Assembly: GCF_014467075.1 (NCBI RefSeq)
Contig: NZ_AP023027.1
Coordinates: 3,137,501-3,201,500 of the forward strand
DNA: 64,000 bases
From: Anaerostipes caccae L1-92
GTDB taxonomy: Bacteria; Bacillota; Clostridia; Lachnospirales; Lachnospiraceae
Reading direction: 5' to 3'
The notes below the pieces were generated by a model. The model was not told the origin of the DNA. It saw nothing but the letters and a program-made list of their open reading frames with translations, and made no database searches. Shown here piece by piece: positions 1 through 9,913 of this stretch (the stretch's first letter is position 1; the number at the start of each line of letters is the position of its first letter). A program made the translations under genes and the position numbers.

Positions 1-448
<448 letters not shown>

Positions 449-769
449 AATCTTAGATCTAAAAAGCGCTAGCTTTTTTATCCTTGTTTTACTGTGTCCT
501 TTATATAAAGAACGCTCGTGTATCTTTTTCAAAAGATACTGAAAATCTCTTAGAATTTTCAAGGTTGTCTTATTGTTTAGTTGTCAATGTTCGCGTTTGT
601 AGTATTGTGTGCATAAAAAATGAAGTGTATCGCGTGAAGAATTCATTCTTCTAAGCGTATACGATTTACCTTTTTATATAAGCGGCTCTGCCGCGACCGA
701 GGAAGTGAAACTTCCGAAGTGCACACTGCACTCAAACTTATCTTTCAGAACCTCTTGTCAAAGTTCCAA
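449..769 (-). other. rRNA operon leader, no gene seen
   Basis: This stretch separates the tRNA-Ser pair from the 16S 5' end and is presumably the transcribed leader of the rRNA operon. On the minus strand it holds TTGACAACTAAACAATAAGA around 556-593, which resembles the conserved leader segment seen before clostridial 16S genes rather than a clear promoter. A TTGACA at 756-761 has no matching -10 at 16-18 bp. I cannot place the main rRNA promoter with confidence. Confidence 0.5.
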
Positions 770-858
770 CGGAGAAGGAGGGATTTGAACCCTCGCGCCG
801 CTATTAACGACCTACTCACTTTCCAGGCGAGCCCCTTCAGCCACTTGGGTACTTCTCC
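770..858 (-). tRNA. tRNA-Ser (GGA anticodon)
   Basis: Reading the minus strand, an acceptor stem GGAGAAG/CTTCTCC closes the cloverleaf. The anticodon arm is CTCGC-CTGGAAA-GTGAG with GGA in the loop, a long variable arm follows as expected for serine tRNAs, and the T arm carries GGTTCAAATCC. The discriminator is G73 and no CCA is encoded. It sits between the tRNA-Ser(TGA) gene and the 16S gene and is probably made from the same upstream promoter. Confidence 0.96.
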
Positions 859-907
859 AAGCGTCCCTAAGTACTTTGCTGTCAGCTAATGCTGATCTTC
901 AAAGTAA

Positions 908-993
908 CGGAGAGGGTGGGATTCGAACCCACGCGCCCTTGCGGACAAACGGTTTTCAAGACCGCCTCGTTATGACCACTTCGATACCTCTCC
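908..993 (-). tRNA. tRNA-Ser (TGA anticodon)
   Basis: The minus strand folds with acceptor stem GGAGAGG/CCTCTCC. The anticodon arm is GCGGT-CTTGAAA-ACCGT with TGA in the loop, there is a long variable arm, and the T arm carries GGTTCGAATCC. G73 is the discriminator and CCA is not encoded. It is the first gene after the consensus-like promoter at 1045-1073. Confidence 0.96.
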
Positions 994-1044
994 AGGTACT
1001 TGTTTTGTTTGTTTTTTGAGCGCCTCTCTCGGTGACGCTTGTAT

Positions 1045-1073
1045 ATAATACCAAACGCTCCTACACTTGTCAA
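1045..1073 (-). promoter_or_regulatory. Promoter of the tRNA-Ser pair (and possibly the rRNA operon)
   Basis: On the minus strand TTGACA (1068-1073) is followed after exactly 17 bp by TATTAT (1045-1050). The start point would fall about 40 nt upstream of tRNA-Ser(TGA). A perfect -35 box with ideal spacing is what is expected for stable RNA genes. Confidence 0.8.
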
Positions 1074-1204
1074 CAAGTTTTTTGAAAAAAGTTTATTTTT
1101 TTGGTATCTGACGGACTCATGCCGCAATCAGGCAGATTTTCGTCTGTCACTGCACATGAAATGTATCTGATTATTTTTAAAATACTTAGAATAAAATCTG
1201 TAAA

Positions 1205-1996
1205 CTATTTTTTCTTTTTTGTAAAAAACCGCTTCTGCAGTATCTTCATCTGCAGATAAATAATCTTATCATGGACATTGTGCAGGAACCGGAACAGTTT
1301 TCTGGCCTTCACAAGGCTTCCTGCGATTCTCACATCCTCGGGAGTTGTCACCTTAATATTGTCATAACTTCCTTCAATAAGCTTCACTTTAACTCTCTGA
1401 TCTCCATAATTTTCAAGTACCATACCGTCATCGGTTGCCGTAGTATCTCCGCTGTCCATCAACTTCTGATAGGCATCATAGATCAGATTAAAATCAAAAC
1501 ACTGAGGAGTCTGGACCTGCCAGAGCTTTCTTCTTGGAGGTGTCGAAACAGCATAAGTGTCATTGTCTACAACCTTGATTGTATCTTTTGAAGGCATACC
1601 GACCACACAAGCTTTATGCCTGCGCACATTGATAATACATTTCCGTATAATATCGGCATTCAGCATCGGCCTCGCTCCGTCGTGAATCAAGACATAGTCT
1701 GCCTCTCCAATGCTTCTCAGCCCGAGATAGACAGACTCGTACCGCTCCCGGCCGCCGGCTACGATTCTGCTCACCTTTTCAAACTGATATTTGTCTACAA
1801 TATATTTCTGACAGTAGTCAATCTCATCCTCTCCGGTTACTAAGATGACTTCATCCACCGGACTGTGTTCAAAAGCTTTCAGGGCGTAGTAGATCAGAGG
1901 TCTCGACTTAATGATCATATACTGTTTGGGAATCCCGCTCCCCATGCGTTTCCCTTCTCCCGCGCCAAGTACTATGGCTACGATTTTCTCCTTCAT
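1205..1996 (-). CDS. ispD: 2-C-methyl-D-erythritol 4-phosphate cytidylyltransferase
   Basis: Transfers CMP from CTP to MEP, the third step of the MEP route to isoprenoid precursors; cytosolic. The nucleotide-binding N terminus is clear: GAGEGKRMG at residues 11-19 followed by PKQY at 23-26, then GGRERYESV at 81-89 and HDGARP at 105-110. At 263 residues it is about 30 longer than usual because of a basic C-terminal tail rich in Lys, Arg and Phe after about residue 230. It starts 16 nt after the tsaD stop and is the last gene of the t6A operon. The related ribitol-5-phosphate enzyme TarI/IspD2 is an alternative, but no tar genes are nearby. Confidence 0.9.
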   Translation of the reverse strand: MKEKIVAIVLGAGEGKRMGSGIPKQYMIIKSRPLIYYALKAFEHSPVDEVILVTGEDEIDYCQKYIVDKYQFEKVSRIVAGGRERYESVYLGLRSIGEADYVLIHDGARPMLNADIIRKCIINVRRHKACVVGMPSKDTIKVVDNDTYAVSTPPRRKLWQVQTPQCFDFNLIYDAYQKLMDSGDTTATDDGMVLENYGDQRVKVKLIEGSYDNIKVTTPEDVRIAGSLVKARKLFRFLHNVHDKIIYLQMKILQKRFFTKKKK

Positions 1997-2012
1997 GGCA
2001 TCTCCTAATTGT

Positions 2013-3035
2013 TTATCTCTGGCCGATCTTCAACCCCGGAACCGCATTCAGATCCCAGCCGCTTCTGGCTCCGTTCATATATTCATAATACCCTGCAGCT
2101 CCGATCATTGCCGCGTTATCTGTACATAATATGGGTGATGGATGATAAAATGCAATTCCTGCTTCCCGGCATCTGGTCTGAATTTTCTCCCTGAAAGCTC
2201 CGTTGGAAGCCACTCCCCCGGCAATCGCAAGTTTCCGGTAGCCGAGATTCTTTGCCGCTTCAACGCCGTGAGTACTGAGCACATCCACAACAGCTTCCTG
2301 AAAAGAAGCCGCCACATCTGCCCGGTTTACTTCTTCCCCCTTCATCTCACACTTATTCAGATAATTCAGAACAGAGGACTTCAGTCCGCTGAAACTGAAA
2401 TCATTCGGCGCATCGTCCACTTTTGCCCTTGGAAACTTAATCGCTTCTTTATTGCCTTCTCTTGCCAGAGCTTCGATCTTTGGACCTCCAGGATAGCCGA
2501 GACCGATGGACCTGGCCACCTTGTCAAAGGCCTCTCCCGCAGCATCGTCCCTAGTACGCCCGATGATTTCATAGACACCGTAATCTTTTACATCCACCAG
2601 ATGTGTATGTCCGCCGGATACAACAAGACATAAAAACGGAGGTTCCAGCTCGTGGTGTTCTATATAATTGGCACAAATATGCCCTTCAATATGATGCACC
2701 CCTACCAGGGGCTTGTTTTTAGCAAAAGCGATTGCCTTTGCCTCCGCTACACCCACGAGCAAAGCTCCAACGAGTCCTGGTCCATAGGTAACTGCTACCG
2801 CATCAATAGAATCCAAAGTCTCACCCGCCTCATTCAGCGCCTCTCTGATCACATAGTTGATCTTTTCGATATGTTTTCTCGATGCGATCTCCGGTACGAC
2901 TCCGCCGTACAGCTTATGTAGTTCTATCTGTGATGAAATAATATTGGATTTGACACTTCTCCCATTTTCCACTACTGCGGCGGCAGTCTCATCGCAGGAA
3001 GATTCAATTGCCAGTATTTTAATATTTTTATCCAT
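2013..3035 (-). CDS. tsaD: tRNA threonylcarbamoyladenosine synthase subunit TsaD
   Basis: ASKHA-fold enzyme that, with TsaB and TsaE, transfers the threonylcarbamoyl group to A37 of ANN-decoding tRNAs. From the chosen start it has ESSCDE at 11-16, YGPGLVGAL at 84-92 and the metal-binding HHIEGH at 114-119, with CTDNAAM near the C terminus; 340 residues is normal. The reading frame is open for seven codons further (to 3056), which would overlap rnz; [13 protein letters not shown] is the family-like N terminus, so 3035 is preferred. Genes tsaE and tsaB lie upstream in the same operon, so three of the four t6A genes are here (tsaC is not in the window). Confidence 0.95.
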   Translation of the reverse strand: MDKNIKILAIESSCDETAAAVVENGRSVKSNIISSQIELHKLYGGVVPEIASRKHIEKINYVIREALNEAGETLDSIDAVAVTYGPGLVGALLVGVAEAKAIAFAKNKPLVGVHHIEGHICANYIEHHELEPPFLCLVVSGGHTHLVDVKDYGVYEIIGRTRDDAAGEAFDKVARSIGLGYPGGPKIEALAREGNKEAIKFPRAKVDDAPNDFSFSGLKSSVLNYLNKCEMKGEEVNRADVAASFQEAVVDVLSTHGVEAAKNLGYRKLAIAGGVASNGAFREKIQTRCREAGIAFYHPSPILCTDNAAMIGAAGYYEYMNGARSGWDLNAVPGLKIGQR

Positions 3036-3045
3036 TGTCCGCTCC

Positions 3046-3957
3046 CTATTCCTCACAAAAATCCAAAGTAACCGTTTTTCCGTCCTTTCCGGCCTTGGAT
3101 CTCGGAAAGATTTCTCTGACCTTTCCCATAAATTCCTCTGGTCTTACCAAAGACGGGCTGTAATGGGTCAGCCAGAGCTGACCCACATCTGCCTGTTTCG
3201 CAAGCCTTGCAGCTTCATAAAATGTCATATGTTTATACTCTTTTGCCTTTTTCTCTTTGCCTTCTTCCCCATACATGCCCTCACAGATGAACAGATCTGC
3301 ACCACGGGCATTTTCTGCTATGAAAGGGACAGGTCTTGTGTCCGTACAATAAGTCAGTTTAATCCCTTTTCTTGATTCACCGAGGATCATATCACTGGTT
3401 AAGATACGTCCGTCGGCTTCTATCGTCTCGCCTTTCTGAAGACGGCTCCAGTACTTCATCGGGATGTCGTTCAGCCTTGCCTTTTCCGGATCGAATTTTC
3501 CGGCTCTCGGTATGATCATATTATATCCATAGCACATAATGTTATGCTGTACCCGGAACGCCTCGATCTGATATCCGTCCATAGGAATCACCTGTTGTTT
3601 GCCGGATAATTCCAAAAATTCGATCTCAAACGGGAGATCCGGAGCAATGACCCTTAAGGACTGTACGACCCGCTCCACACCTTTCGGCCCAATGATCAAT
3701 AACGGTTCCGTCCGCTCGGCATTTCCAAGTGTCAGCAAAAGACCCGGAAGTCCGCTGATATGGTCTGCGTGAAAATGCGTAAAACAGATGGCATCCAGAG
3801 GCTTCACACTCCACCCCCGTTCTTTGATCGCCACCTGTGTTCCTTCGCCGCAGTCAATCAGCACGTCATGGCCATTGAACCTGGTCATGCACGCCGTCAG
3901 TTTCCGATATGGAAGAGGCATCATGCCCCCGGTACCTAATAAACATACATCTAACAT
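3046..3957 (-). CDS. rnz: Ribonuclease Z
   Basis: Metallo-beta-lactamase-fold endonuclease that cuts tRNA precursors 3' of the discriminator base. The zinc motif is THFHADH (His61, His63, Asp65, His66), with the Gly-rich LGTGG at the N terminus and LTHYSPS near the C terminus; 303 residues fits the short bacterial form. It matters locally because neither serine tRNA gene in this window encodes CCA, the class of precursor RNase Z matures. It lies between rimI (14 nt gap) and tsaD in the t6A operon. Confidence 0.93.
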   Translation of the reverse strand: MLDVCLLGTGGMMPLPYRKLTACMTRFNGHDVLIDCGEGTQVAIKERGWSVKPLDAICFTHFHADHISGLPGLLLTLGNAERTEPLLIIGPKGVERVVQSLRVIAPDLPFEIEFLELSGKQQVIPMDGYQIEAFRVQHNIMCYGYNMIIPRAGKFDPEKARLNDIPMKYWSRLQKGETIEADGRILTSDMILGESRKGIKLTYCTDTRPVPFIAENARGADLFICEGMYGEEGKEKKAKEYKHMTFYEAARLAKQADVGQLWLTHYSPSLVRPEEFMGKVREIFPRSKAGKDGKTVTLDFCEE

Positions 3958-3971
3958 TTTACATCCTTTTT

Positions 3972-4166
3972 CTAAGTCAAGACTTCTTTCTTTTCTTTCA
4001 CAGAAACCGGTATTTTAAATTTTTTTACCAGTTCATCATAACAATGTTCGCAAAGATAAAATTCATGGCATTCCAGATCTTTGCCTGAAAAATATCCCCA
4101 CTCCTTCTCACCTTTAAAAAAATCTTCCTTCTCTTTGATTGTTCGACCACATAAGTTGCACTTCAT
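3972..4166 (-). CDS. Possible independently translated small zinc-binding protein (internal start in rimI)
   Basis: In frame with the rimI reading frame, AAGGAGG is followed after 8 nt by ATG (4164-4166), giving a 64-residue product that starts MKCNLCGRT. Its cysteines (CNLC, CHEF, CEHC) look like one or two zinc sites. An SD of this strength inside a coding region is unlikely by chance and suggests the domain is also, or mainly, made alone, as expected if it was once a separate gene. Function unknown. Whether the fused product is made at all cannot be told from the sequence. Confidence 0.5.
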   Translation of the reverse strand: MKCNLCGRTIKEKEDFFKGEKEWGYFSGKDLECHEFYLCEHCYDELVKKFKIPVSVKEKKEVLT

Positions 4167-4676
4167 CTCATTCTCCTCCTTATGGGTCTCATTATAAGAA
4201 GGTTTTTCTTCCGATACTACTGGTAATGACTGGGCCGGAACGTCCCAGCGCATTAAAACAGCGTCTTCCATCGGATTCCGGTAATATTTGGGTCGCCGGC
4301 CCTGAACGATAAATCCCTGCTTTTTATACATGCGGATCGCCGGCTTGTTGGATTCTCTCACTTCCAGATATACAGCGGAGACAAATCTTTTTGCAAGCTC
4401 CTCCTGCAGAACGCGGACCAGCCGTGCTCCAATGCCGAAATTCCGTATAAAAGGCAGAACACCAACTCTGAGCAGTTCTCCCTCATCTGCCGCCAGGCGG
4501 CCTATGACATAACCGCTGACGCGTTTCATGTCACGCCATACATATATAAAATAATCCTTTTGTCTGAAGGCGTCCTCGATCGTGCGGAGAGACCACGGAT
4601 CTGAAAAACACTGCTTTTCCAGCTCTGCAATCATCGCAAGATCCTTTTCTCTTACCTCAAATATTGGTTTCTTCAT
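3972..4676 (-). CDS. rimI: RimI-like N-acetyltransferase fused to a small CxxC zinc-binding domain
   Basis: Residues 1-150 are a GNAT domain of the RimI type (acetylation of a protein N terminus, classically ribosomal protein S18), with the acetyl-CoA loop in VLPFIRNFGIGARLV and the conserved C-terminal strand. After a 25-30 residue linker the frame continues into a 64-residue Cys-rich domain with CNLC, a central CHEFYLCEHC and a basic tail. RimI normally stops near residue 150. A strong ribosome-binding site remains in the linker (see the separate entry at 3972-4166), so the fusion probably arose by loss of a stop codon between two genes. It overlaps tsaB by 20 nt; rimI-tsaB neighbourhoods are common. 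Confidence 0.85.
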   Translation of the reverse strand: MKKPIFEVREKDLAMIAELEKQCFSDPWSLRTIEDAFRQKDYFIYVWRDMKRVSGYVIGRLAADEGELLRVGVLPFIRNFGIGARLVRVLQEELAKRFVSAVYLEVRESNKPAIRMYKKQGFIVQGRRPKYYRNPMEDAVLMRWDVPAQSLPVVSEEKPSYNETHKEENEMKCNLCGRTIKEKEDFFKGEKEWGYFSGKDLECHEFYLCEHCYDELVKKFKIPVSVKEKKEVLT

Positions 4677-5385
4677 GTTTCAGCCGTTCTTCTCTTTCCC
4701 TTTCAGCCTGGGACTTTCGTAAATATTCAGGCTCAAAATCATCTGCCGTGACAAACTTTCCCTGTTGGTAATAGATACCGGCCAGTGCCCCCACTGCACC
4801 GGCTCTCTGCCGCCCCGCAAATTCAGGAGCAAAAAAAGCCTTTTCACCCAACTGTTCTGAGATCGTTTCCCTATGGACAGGCACCCCATCCCCCAGGAAA
4901 ATTACCGTATCCTCAAAATCCGCCAGCTGATCCAGCTGATCCAGCGTATCCTGCATGCTCTGGGCACATTGTTCTTTTATTACTTTAAACTGTCCGCGCT
5001 CAAAACGGTAAAATCCGGTATAAACCTGATTCCTTCTTGCATCCATGATGGGACAGATGATTCCCTGCGCTCCGTACAGCTGAAAAGCCAGGCCGTCCAC
5101 GGACGGGACCGGAATAACCGGCTTGTCCAGAGCCAGGCCGAGCCCTTTTACTGTGGCTGCCCCGATCCGAAGCCCGGTAAAAGAGCCCGGCCCCATGGCT
5201 GCTGCAACAGCATCCAGTTCCGTCAGCTCAAATCCCACCTGTTTTCTCATCACATCCAGCATGGGAAGCAGCGTCTGTGAATGGGTAAGTTTATCATTGA
5301 CCGTATACTCTGCAACCATTACACCGTCCACAAGATAAGCAGCCGATGCCACAAGCCCTGAACTATCCAACGCTAAAATCTTCAT
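4657..5385 (-). CDS. tsaB: tRNA threonylcarbamoyladenosine biosynthesis protein TsaB
   Basis: Inactive ASKHA-fold partner that scaffolds TsaD in t6A synthesis. N-terminal LALDSSG (4-10) and GPGSFTGLRIG (65-75) are diagnostic; 242 residues is normal. Its start codon directly abuts the tsaE stop and its 3' end overlaps rimI by 20 nt, so translation of the three genes is probably coupled. Confidence 0.95.
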   Translation of the reverse strand: MKILALDSSGLVASAAYLVDGVMVAEYTVNDKLTHSQTLLPMLDVMRKQVGFELTELDAVAAAMGPGSFTGLRIGAATVKGLGLALDKPVIPVPSVDGLAFQLYGAQGIICPIMDARRNQVYTGFYRFERGQFKVIKEQCAQSMQDTLDQLDQLADFEDTVIFLGDGVPVHRETISEQLGEKAFFAPEFAGRQRAGAVGALAGIYYQQGKFVTADDFEPEYLRKSQAEREREERLKHEETNI

Positions 5386-5808
5386 CTATATCTCCTCAAT
5401 CTTAATTTCCCGGTAATCAAATCCCCGTTCCAGGTTTTTGGAAATCGTAATCTTCGTATAATGTTCAGGCAGGATCTCCTCAATCAAGTTGGCCCACTCA
5501 ATCAGAGAAACTCCCTGCCCGTAAATGTAATCTTCATATCCAATTTCGTCCATCTCCTCCACATCCCCAATGCGGTAGACATCGAAATGGTAAAAAGGCA
5601 GACGTCCTTCTTCATACTCCTGCACGATCGTAAAAGTAGGACTCTGCACAGGTTCCTCTACTCCAAGACCCTTTGCAAATCCCTGGGTAAAGACTGTCTT
5701 GCCGACTCCTAAATCTCCGCAGAGACAGTACACATCTCCAGGTCCGGCCTTTTCTCCCAGCAGGAAGCCTGTACGAAATGTATCCTCATAACTGAAGCTT
5801 TCTGTCAT
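5386..5808 (-). CDS. tsaE: tRNA threonylcarbamoyladenosine biosynthesis ATPase TsaE
   Basis: P-loop ATPase that drives the TsaB-TsaD cycle in t6A formation. Walker A is GDLGVGKT at residues 31-38, followed by SPTFTIVQEY and YHFDVYRI, the usual family blocks. The start at 5808 (MTESFSYED) is preceded by an AGAGG site 8-9 nt upstream and lies 1 nt after the previous stop; the frame is open 16 codons further, inside the neighbouring gene. The result is 140 residues, close to the usual length. Confidence 0.93.
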   Translation of the reverse strand: MTESFSYEDTFRTGFLLGEKAGPGDVYCLCGDLGVGKTVFTQGFAKGLGVEEPVQSPTFTIVQEYEEGRLPFYHFDVYRIGDVEEMDEIGYEDYIYGQGVSLIEWANLIEEILPEHYTKITISKNLERGFDYREIKIEEI

Positions 5809-5809
5809 A

Positions 5810-6319
5810 CTAAGACCTCTTTGCATACTTTGGAAGCTTTGTACTGGCCGGTACATGCTGATAAATATAATTCATGATCTCATCTTTCTGTTCTCCGAGT
5901 GCTGCATCAGGATAGATAAATGCACTTTGTTTTCCTGTATATAAAATATACATTCCTCTGCTGTGTCTGATCTTGAAGATCTGATTCCAGGGAATGATGC
6001 CCGTTTGATCTCCCATTACCACATGAATTCCGTCTTCCTGAAGATCATATTCCGTTTCGTTTTGATACATTGGATTCCCTGCTGCCTGTTTCTTTGCCTT
6101 CATATACAAAATAAGCGGTGTGACGATCGTGAAAAGTGCGATCATTAATACTCCAAGCATTGCATAATACATTCCGCCTCCGGCTGCTGTGCCGCGGAAT
6201 ACCATCATAATCCCGACTAAAACGCAGATAACTGTAAAAATCCCTGACTGTCCATTATATGCATGGGTCATAGAGAACTGATACAGATCTTTTGCAGTTA
6301 ATCTAATTTTAAAATTCAT
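5810..6319 (-). CDS. YcxB-like membrane protein
   Basis: 169 residues with two close hydrophobic segments (about 28-45 and 50-72) followed by a cytoplasmic domain carrying WNQIFKIRHSRGMYILYT, the pattern of the YcxB-like family. Function unknown. It is the first gene of the operon that continues into tsaE with a 1-nt gap; whether it takes part in the tRNA pathway or simply rides along is not shown. Confidence 0.7.
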   Translation of the reverse strand: MNFKIRLTAKDLYQFSMTHAYNGQSGIFTVICVLVGIMMVFRGTAAGGGMYYAMLGVLMIALFTIVTPLILYMKAKKQAAGNPMYQNETEYDLQEDGIHVVMGDQTGIIPWNQIFKIRHSRGMYILYTGKQSAFIYPDAALGEQKDEIMNYIYQHVPASTKLPKYAKRS

Positions 6320-6476
6320 CTCTTACTCCTTTATCTTTTATCATTGAATTTATGCTTTTCATCTCGCTCTAGTTTTTAATTATATCATAGTAAAAAGAGT
6401 TTTGGTATATTTTTTCTCCCGATGCAAACAATATCCACATGGGAAAATATATGTTTGTGAGAGGAGACGTAAACAC

Positions 6477-7019
6477 ATGAGAGCAACAGGAATAGTACGA
6501 CGTATTGATGACTTGGGAAGGATCGTAATTCCGAAAGAAATCCGCAAGACAATGCATATCAGAGAAAGTGATCCTTTGGAGATATTTACGGAACACGACG
6601 GAAGCATTATTCTAAAAAAATATTCTCCGATCGGGGAAATGGGGCAGATAGCAAAACAGTACGCTGAGTCCATAGCTGCAACCCTTCCTCATACAATCTG
6701 TATCTGTGATCAGGATTCCGTCATCGCCGCCGCAGGTCCGAACGGAAAAAAACTGTCCGGAAAACTCCTGCATGAGCAGGCAGAACAGATCATCATTGAC
6801 CGCGGACAGTTCAGCGCAGCCAAGGGAGATCAGAATTTTGTTCCGATCATCTCCGATTTTCCTGATGAATTTACAAATCAGGCTGTGGCTACGATTATTG
6901 CCGAAGGAGATGCTATCGGACTGGTCTGTATTCTTTCCAATGAAAACAAAATGAATGAACAGGACCTGACCATCGCAAAAATAGGTGCATCTTTCCTCGG
7001 TAAGCAAATGGAAGATTAG
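6477..7019 (+). CDS. spoVT: Stage V sporulation protein T (AbrB-type transition regulator)
   Basis: DNA-binding regulator of forespore gene expression. The N-terminal SpoVT/AbrB swapped-hairpin domain is near-canonical (MRATGIVRRIDDLGRIVIPK, residues 1-20), and residues 60-180 form the GAF-like domain typical of SpoVT and absent from AbrB. The start at 6477 follows GAGAGGAG at 8 nt; the frame is open further upstream without support. 180 residues matches the family. It is divergent from the t6A operon and ends in a shared terminator with uvrA. Its presence marks the host as an endospore former by ancestry. Confidence 0.93.
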   Translation: MRATGIVRRIDDLGRIVIPKEIRKTMHIRESDPLEIFTEHDGSIILKKYSPIGEMGQIAKQYAESIAATLPHTICICDQDSVIAAAGPNGKKLSGKLLHEQAEQIIIDRGQFSAAKGDQNFVPIISDFPDEFTNQAVATIIAEGDAIGLVCILSNENKMNEQDLTIAKIGASFLGKQMED

Positions 7020-7041
7020 CTGCATCGAAACCGACGTACAA

Positions 7042-7077
7042 AAACTGCCGGCATGCTCACCGCATGTCCGGCAGTTT
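7042..7077. terminator. Bidirectional terminator between spoVT and uvrA
   Basis: AAACTGCCGG-CATGC and GCATG-t-CCGGCAGTTT form a 15-bp stem with one bulged T and a TCACC loop. T-rich stretches follow on the minus side (TTTTTG) and more weakly on the plus side. It sits between two convergent genes. Confidence 0.88.
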
Positions 7078-7078
7078 A

Positions 7079-9904
7079 TTATTTATCCAGATATTTTTTC
7101 AGGTATTTTCCGGTATAAGACTGTTCTGCTTTACATATCTCCTCAGGAGTACCCTGGGCTACAACAGTTCCTCCCTTATTTCCGCCTTCCGGCCCTATGT
7201 CGATAATATAATCCGCAGTCTTTATGACTTCCAGATTGTGCTCGATGACAATGACGGTATTGCCGCCTTCCGTCAGCTTGCTCAAAATATCCACCAGCTT
7301 ATGGACATCTGCAAAATGAAGTCCTGTAGTAGGTTCATCCAGAATATAGATTGTCTTTCCTGTACTCCGTTTGCTCAGTTCCGTAGCCAGTTTGATTCTC
7401 TGGGCTTCTCCCCCGGAAAGCTGGGTGGAAGGCTGCCCCAGACGGATATAGGAAAGACCCACATCTCTCAGCGTCTCCATCTTCCGGCTGATGCTCGGAA
7501 TATTTGAAAAGAATTCACAGGCTTCCTCAACCGTCATATTCAGGACATCATAAATGCTCTTTCCTTTGTAGAGAACTTCCAGTGTTTCTCTGTTGTACCT
7601 CTTTCCCTGACACACTTCACAGGGAACATACACATCCGGAAGGAAATGCATCTCGATCTTAATGATCCCGTCCCCGGCGCATGCCTCACATCTTCCGCCC
7701 TTTTTATTAAAGCTGAACCTACCTTTATTGTATCCGCGGCTTCTTGCGTCCTTTGTCATGGCAAACAAATCTCTGATCTGATCAAATACACCCGTGTAAG
7801 TCGCAGGATTTGATCTCGGTGTCCGTCCGATCGGAGACTGGTCAATATCGATGATCTTATCCAGCTGGTCAAAGCCTTCGATGTCTGTGTGTTTTCCCGC
7901 CTTGATTTTTGCACGGTTCAGCTCTTTCGCCAGTCTCTTATAAACAATCTGATTAATCAGAGAACTCTTCCCGGAACCGGATACACCGGTCACACAGGTA
8001 AAGATTCCCAGAGGGATATCCACATCGATATTTTTGAGGTTATTCTCTCTGGCACCAATTACCTTCATCCAGCCGGAAGGCTCTCTGCGCTCCTCCGGAA
8101 CCGGTATTTTAATCCTTCCGCTAAGATATGCACCGGTGATGGATTTTTTATTCTTCATGATCTGCTGGGCGGTTCCCTGGGCTACAATCTCACCGCCGTA
8201 CTCTCCGGCTCCGGGTCCAACGTCCACAATATGATCCGCTGCCAGCATCGTATCCTCATCGTGTTCCACGACCAGCAGGGTATTTCCCAGATCTTTTAAA
8301 TTTTTCAGGGTATTGATGAGTTTGTCATTGTCTCTCTGATGCAGACCGATGCTTGGTTCGTCCAAAATATATGCCACACCCACAAGACCCGATCCGATCT
8401 GGGTTGCAAGGCGTATTCTCTGGGCTTCTCCCCCGGAAAGTGTTCCGGTTGCCCTGGAAAGTGTCAGGTATTCAAGCCCCACATTGTTGAGGAACCCTAC
8501 TCTGGCCTTAATTTCCTTTAAAATCTGGCTTCCAATAAACTGCTGCCGGTCTGTCAGTTCCATCTCGTCCAAAAAGACAGAAATTTCTCCCACAGACATG
8601 TCACACATTTCCGCAATATTTTTTCCTGCCACAGTCACAGCCAGTGACTCTGCCTTCAGTCTCTGTCCGTGACACTCCTCACATGGGGTGACCGTCATGT
8701 AATTTTCGTACTCTGCCTTCATAGATTCAGAGGATTCCCGGTATCTTCGGCCTACATTCCTGATCAGACCTTCAAAGGATACATCATAAACACCCTGTCC
8801 CCTCTGGCCTGTATAATGAACCTTCACTTCTTTTCCATTTGTTCCGTAAAGAATCACGTCTCTGATCTTTTTCGGATAGTCTTTAAAAGGTGTGTTTAGG
8901 TCAAATTTATATTCTTTTGCAAGAGCATCGAGGATCGCCCGGGTATAACTTTTCTTGTCTGTACAGGACTGCCAGCCCATCACCTGAATCGCACCTTCCG
9001 CAATGCTCAGTTTTGGGTCAGGAATCATAAGATCCACATCAAATTCCATCTTATATCCGAGACCGTGACATACCGGGCAGGCTCCGAACGGATTGTTAAA
9101 AGAAAAGCTTCTCGGCTCAATCTCGTCAATGCTGATATCACAGTCAGGACAGGAAAAACTCTGGCTGAAATTCATCGGTTCTCCTCCAATAATATCCACA
9201 GTCATTAATCCGTCCGCCAGGTCCAGCGTTGTCTCAATAGAATCCGTCAGTCTCTTTTCAATCCCCGGGCGCACTGCCAGCCGGTCCACAACGATCTCAA
9301 TGCTGTGCTTTTTATTTTTGTCCAGTGTGATCTCTTCCTCCAGATCATAAATGTTTCCATCAACCCTGACACGGACATACCCGCTTCTCTTGGCATTTGA
9401 GAAAATCTTTTCGTGCCTTCCCTTCCTTCCGCGGACGATCGGCGCCAGAAGCTGAAACTTTGTTCCCTCTTTAAGTTCCATGATCCGGTCTGCCATCTGG
9501 TCTACGGTCTGTCTGCTGATCGGTTTCCCACACTTAGGGCAGTGCGGAATCCCGATCCTGGCGTACAGCAGACGGAAATAATCATAAATTTCCGTCACTG
9601 TGCCCACTGTGGACCTGGGATTTCGGTTGGTAGATTTCTGGTCGATGGAAATAGCGGGCGACAGACCTTCAATACTGTCTACATCCGGCTTTTCCATCTG
9701 TCCGAGAAACTGTCTTGCATAGGAGGACAGAGACTCCATATATCTCCTCTGCCCTTCCGCATAAATTGTATCGAATGCCAGGGAGGATTTCCCGGAACCG
9801 CTCAGTCCTGTGAGAACAACGAACTCGTTCCTGGGTATTTGTAAATCCACATTTTTTAAATTATGTTCTTTCGCTCCTCTGATCCGGATAACATCCTTCT
9901 TCAT
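7079..9904 (-). CDS. uvrA: Excinuclease ABC subunit A
   Basis: Damage-sensing ATPase of nucleotide excision repair. Two ABC modules are complete: Walker [10 protein letters not shown] at 33-41 and GVSGSGKSS in the second half, each with an LSGGEAQR signature and ILDEP Walker B. Zinc modules include CPDC/CPVC in the first half and CEAC/CEVC in the second. 941 residues is full length. It begins 9 nt after the uvrB stop, forming uvrBA. No LexA-type operator was recognised upstream of uvrB. Confidence 0.98.
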   Translation of the reverse strand: MKKDVIRIRGAKEHNLKNVDLQIPRNEFVVLTGLSGSGKSSLAFDTIYAEGQRRYMESLSSYARQFLGQMEKPDVDSIEGLSPAISIDQKSTNRNPRSTVGTVTEIYDYFRLLYARIGIPHCPKCGKPISRQTVDQMADRIMELKEGTKFQLLAPIVRGRKGRHEKIFSNAKRSGYVRVRVDGNIYDLEEEITLDKNKKHSIEIVVDRLAVRPGIEKRLTDSIETTLDLADGLMTVDIIGGEPMNFSQSFSCPDCDISIDEIEPRSFSFNNPFGACPVCHGLGYKMEFDVDLMIPDPKLSIAEGAIQVMGWQSCTDKKSYTRAILDALAKEYKFDLNTPFKDYPKKIRDVILYGTNGKEVKVHYTGQRGQGVYDVSFEGLIRNVGRRYRESSESMKAEYENYMTVTPCEECHGQRLKAESLAVTVAGKNIAEMCDMSVGEISVFLDEMELTDRQQFIGSQILKEIKARVGFLNNVGLEYLTLSRATGTLSGGEAQRIRLATQIGSGLVGVAYILDEPSIGLHQRDNDKLINTLKNLKDLGNTLLVVEHDEDTMLAADHIVDVGPGAGEYGGEIVAQGTAQQIMKNKKSITGAYLSGRIKIPVPEERREPSGWMKVIGARENNLKNIDVDIPLGIFTCVTGVSGSGKSSLINQIVYKRLAKELNRAKIKAGKHTDIEGFDQLDKIIDIDQSPIGRTPRSNPATYTGVFDQIRDLFAMTKDARSRGYNKGRFSFNKKGGRCEACAGDGIIKIEMHFLPDVYVPCEVCQGKRYNRETLEVLYKGKSIYDVLNMTVEEACEFFSNIPSISRKMETLRDVGLSYIRLGQPSTQLSGGEAQRIKLATELSKRSTGKTIYILDEPTTGLHFADVHKLVDILSKLTEGGNTVIVIEHNLEVIKTADYIIDIGPEGGNKGGTVVAQGTPEEICKAEQSYTGKYLKKYLDK

Positions 9905-9913
9905 AGTATCTCC

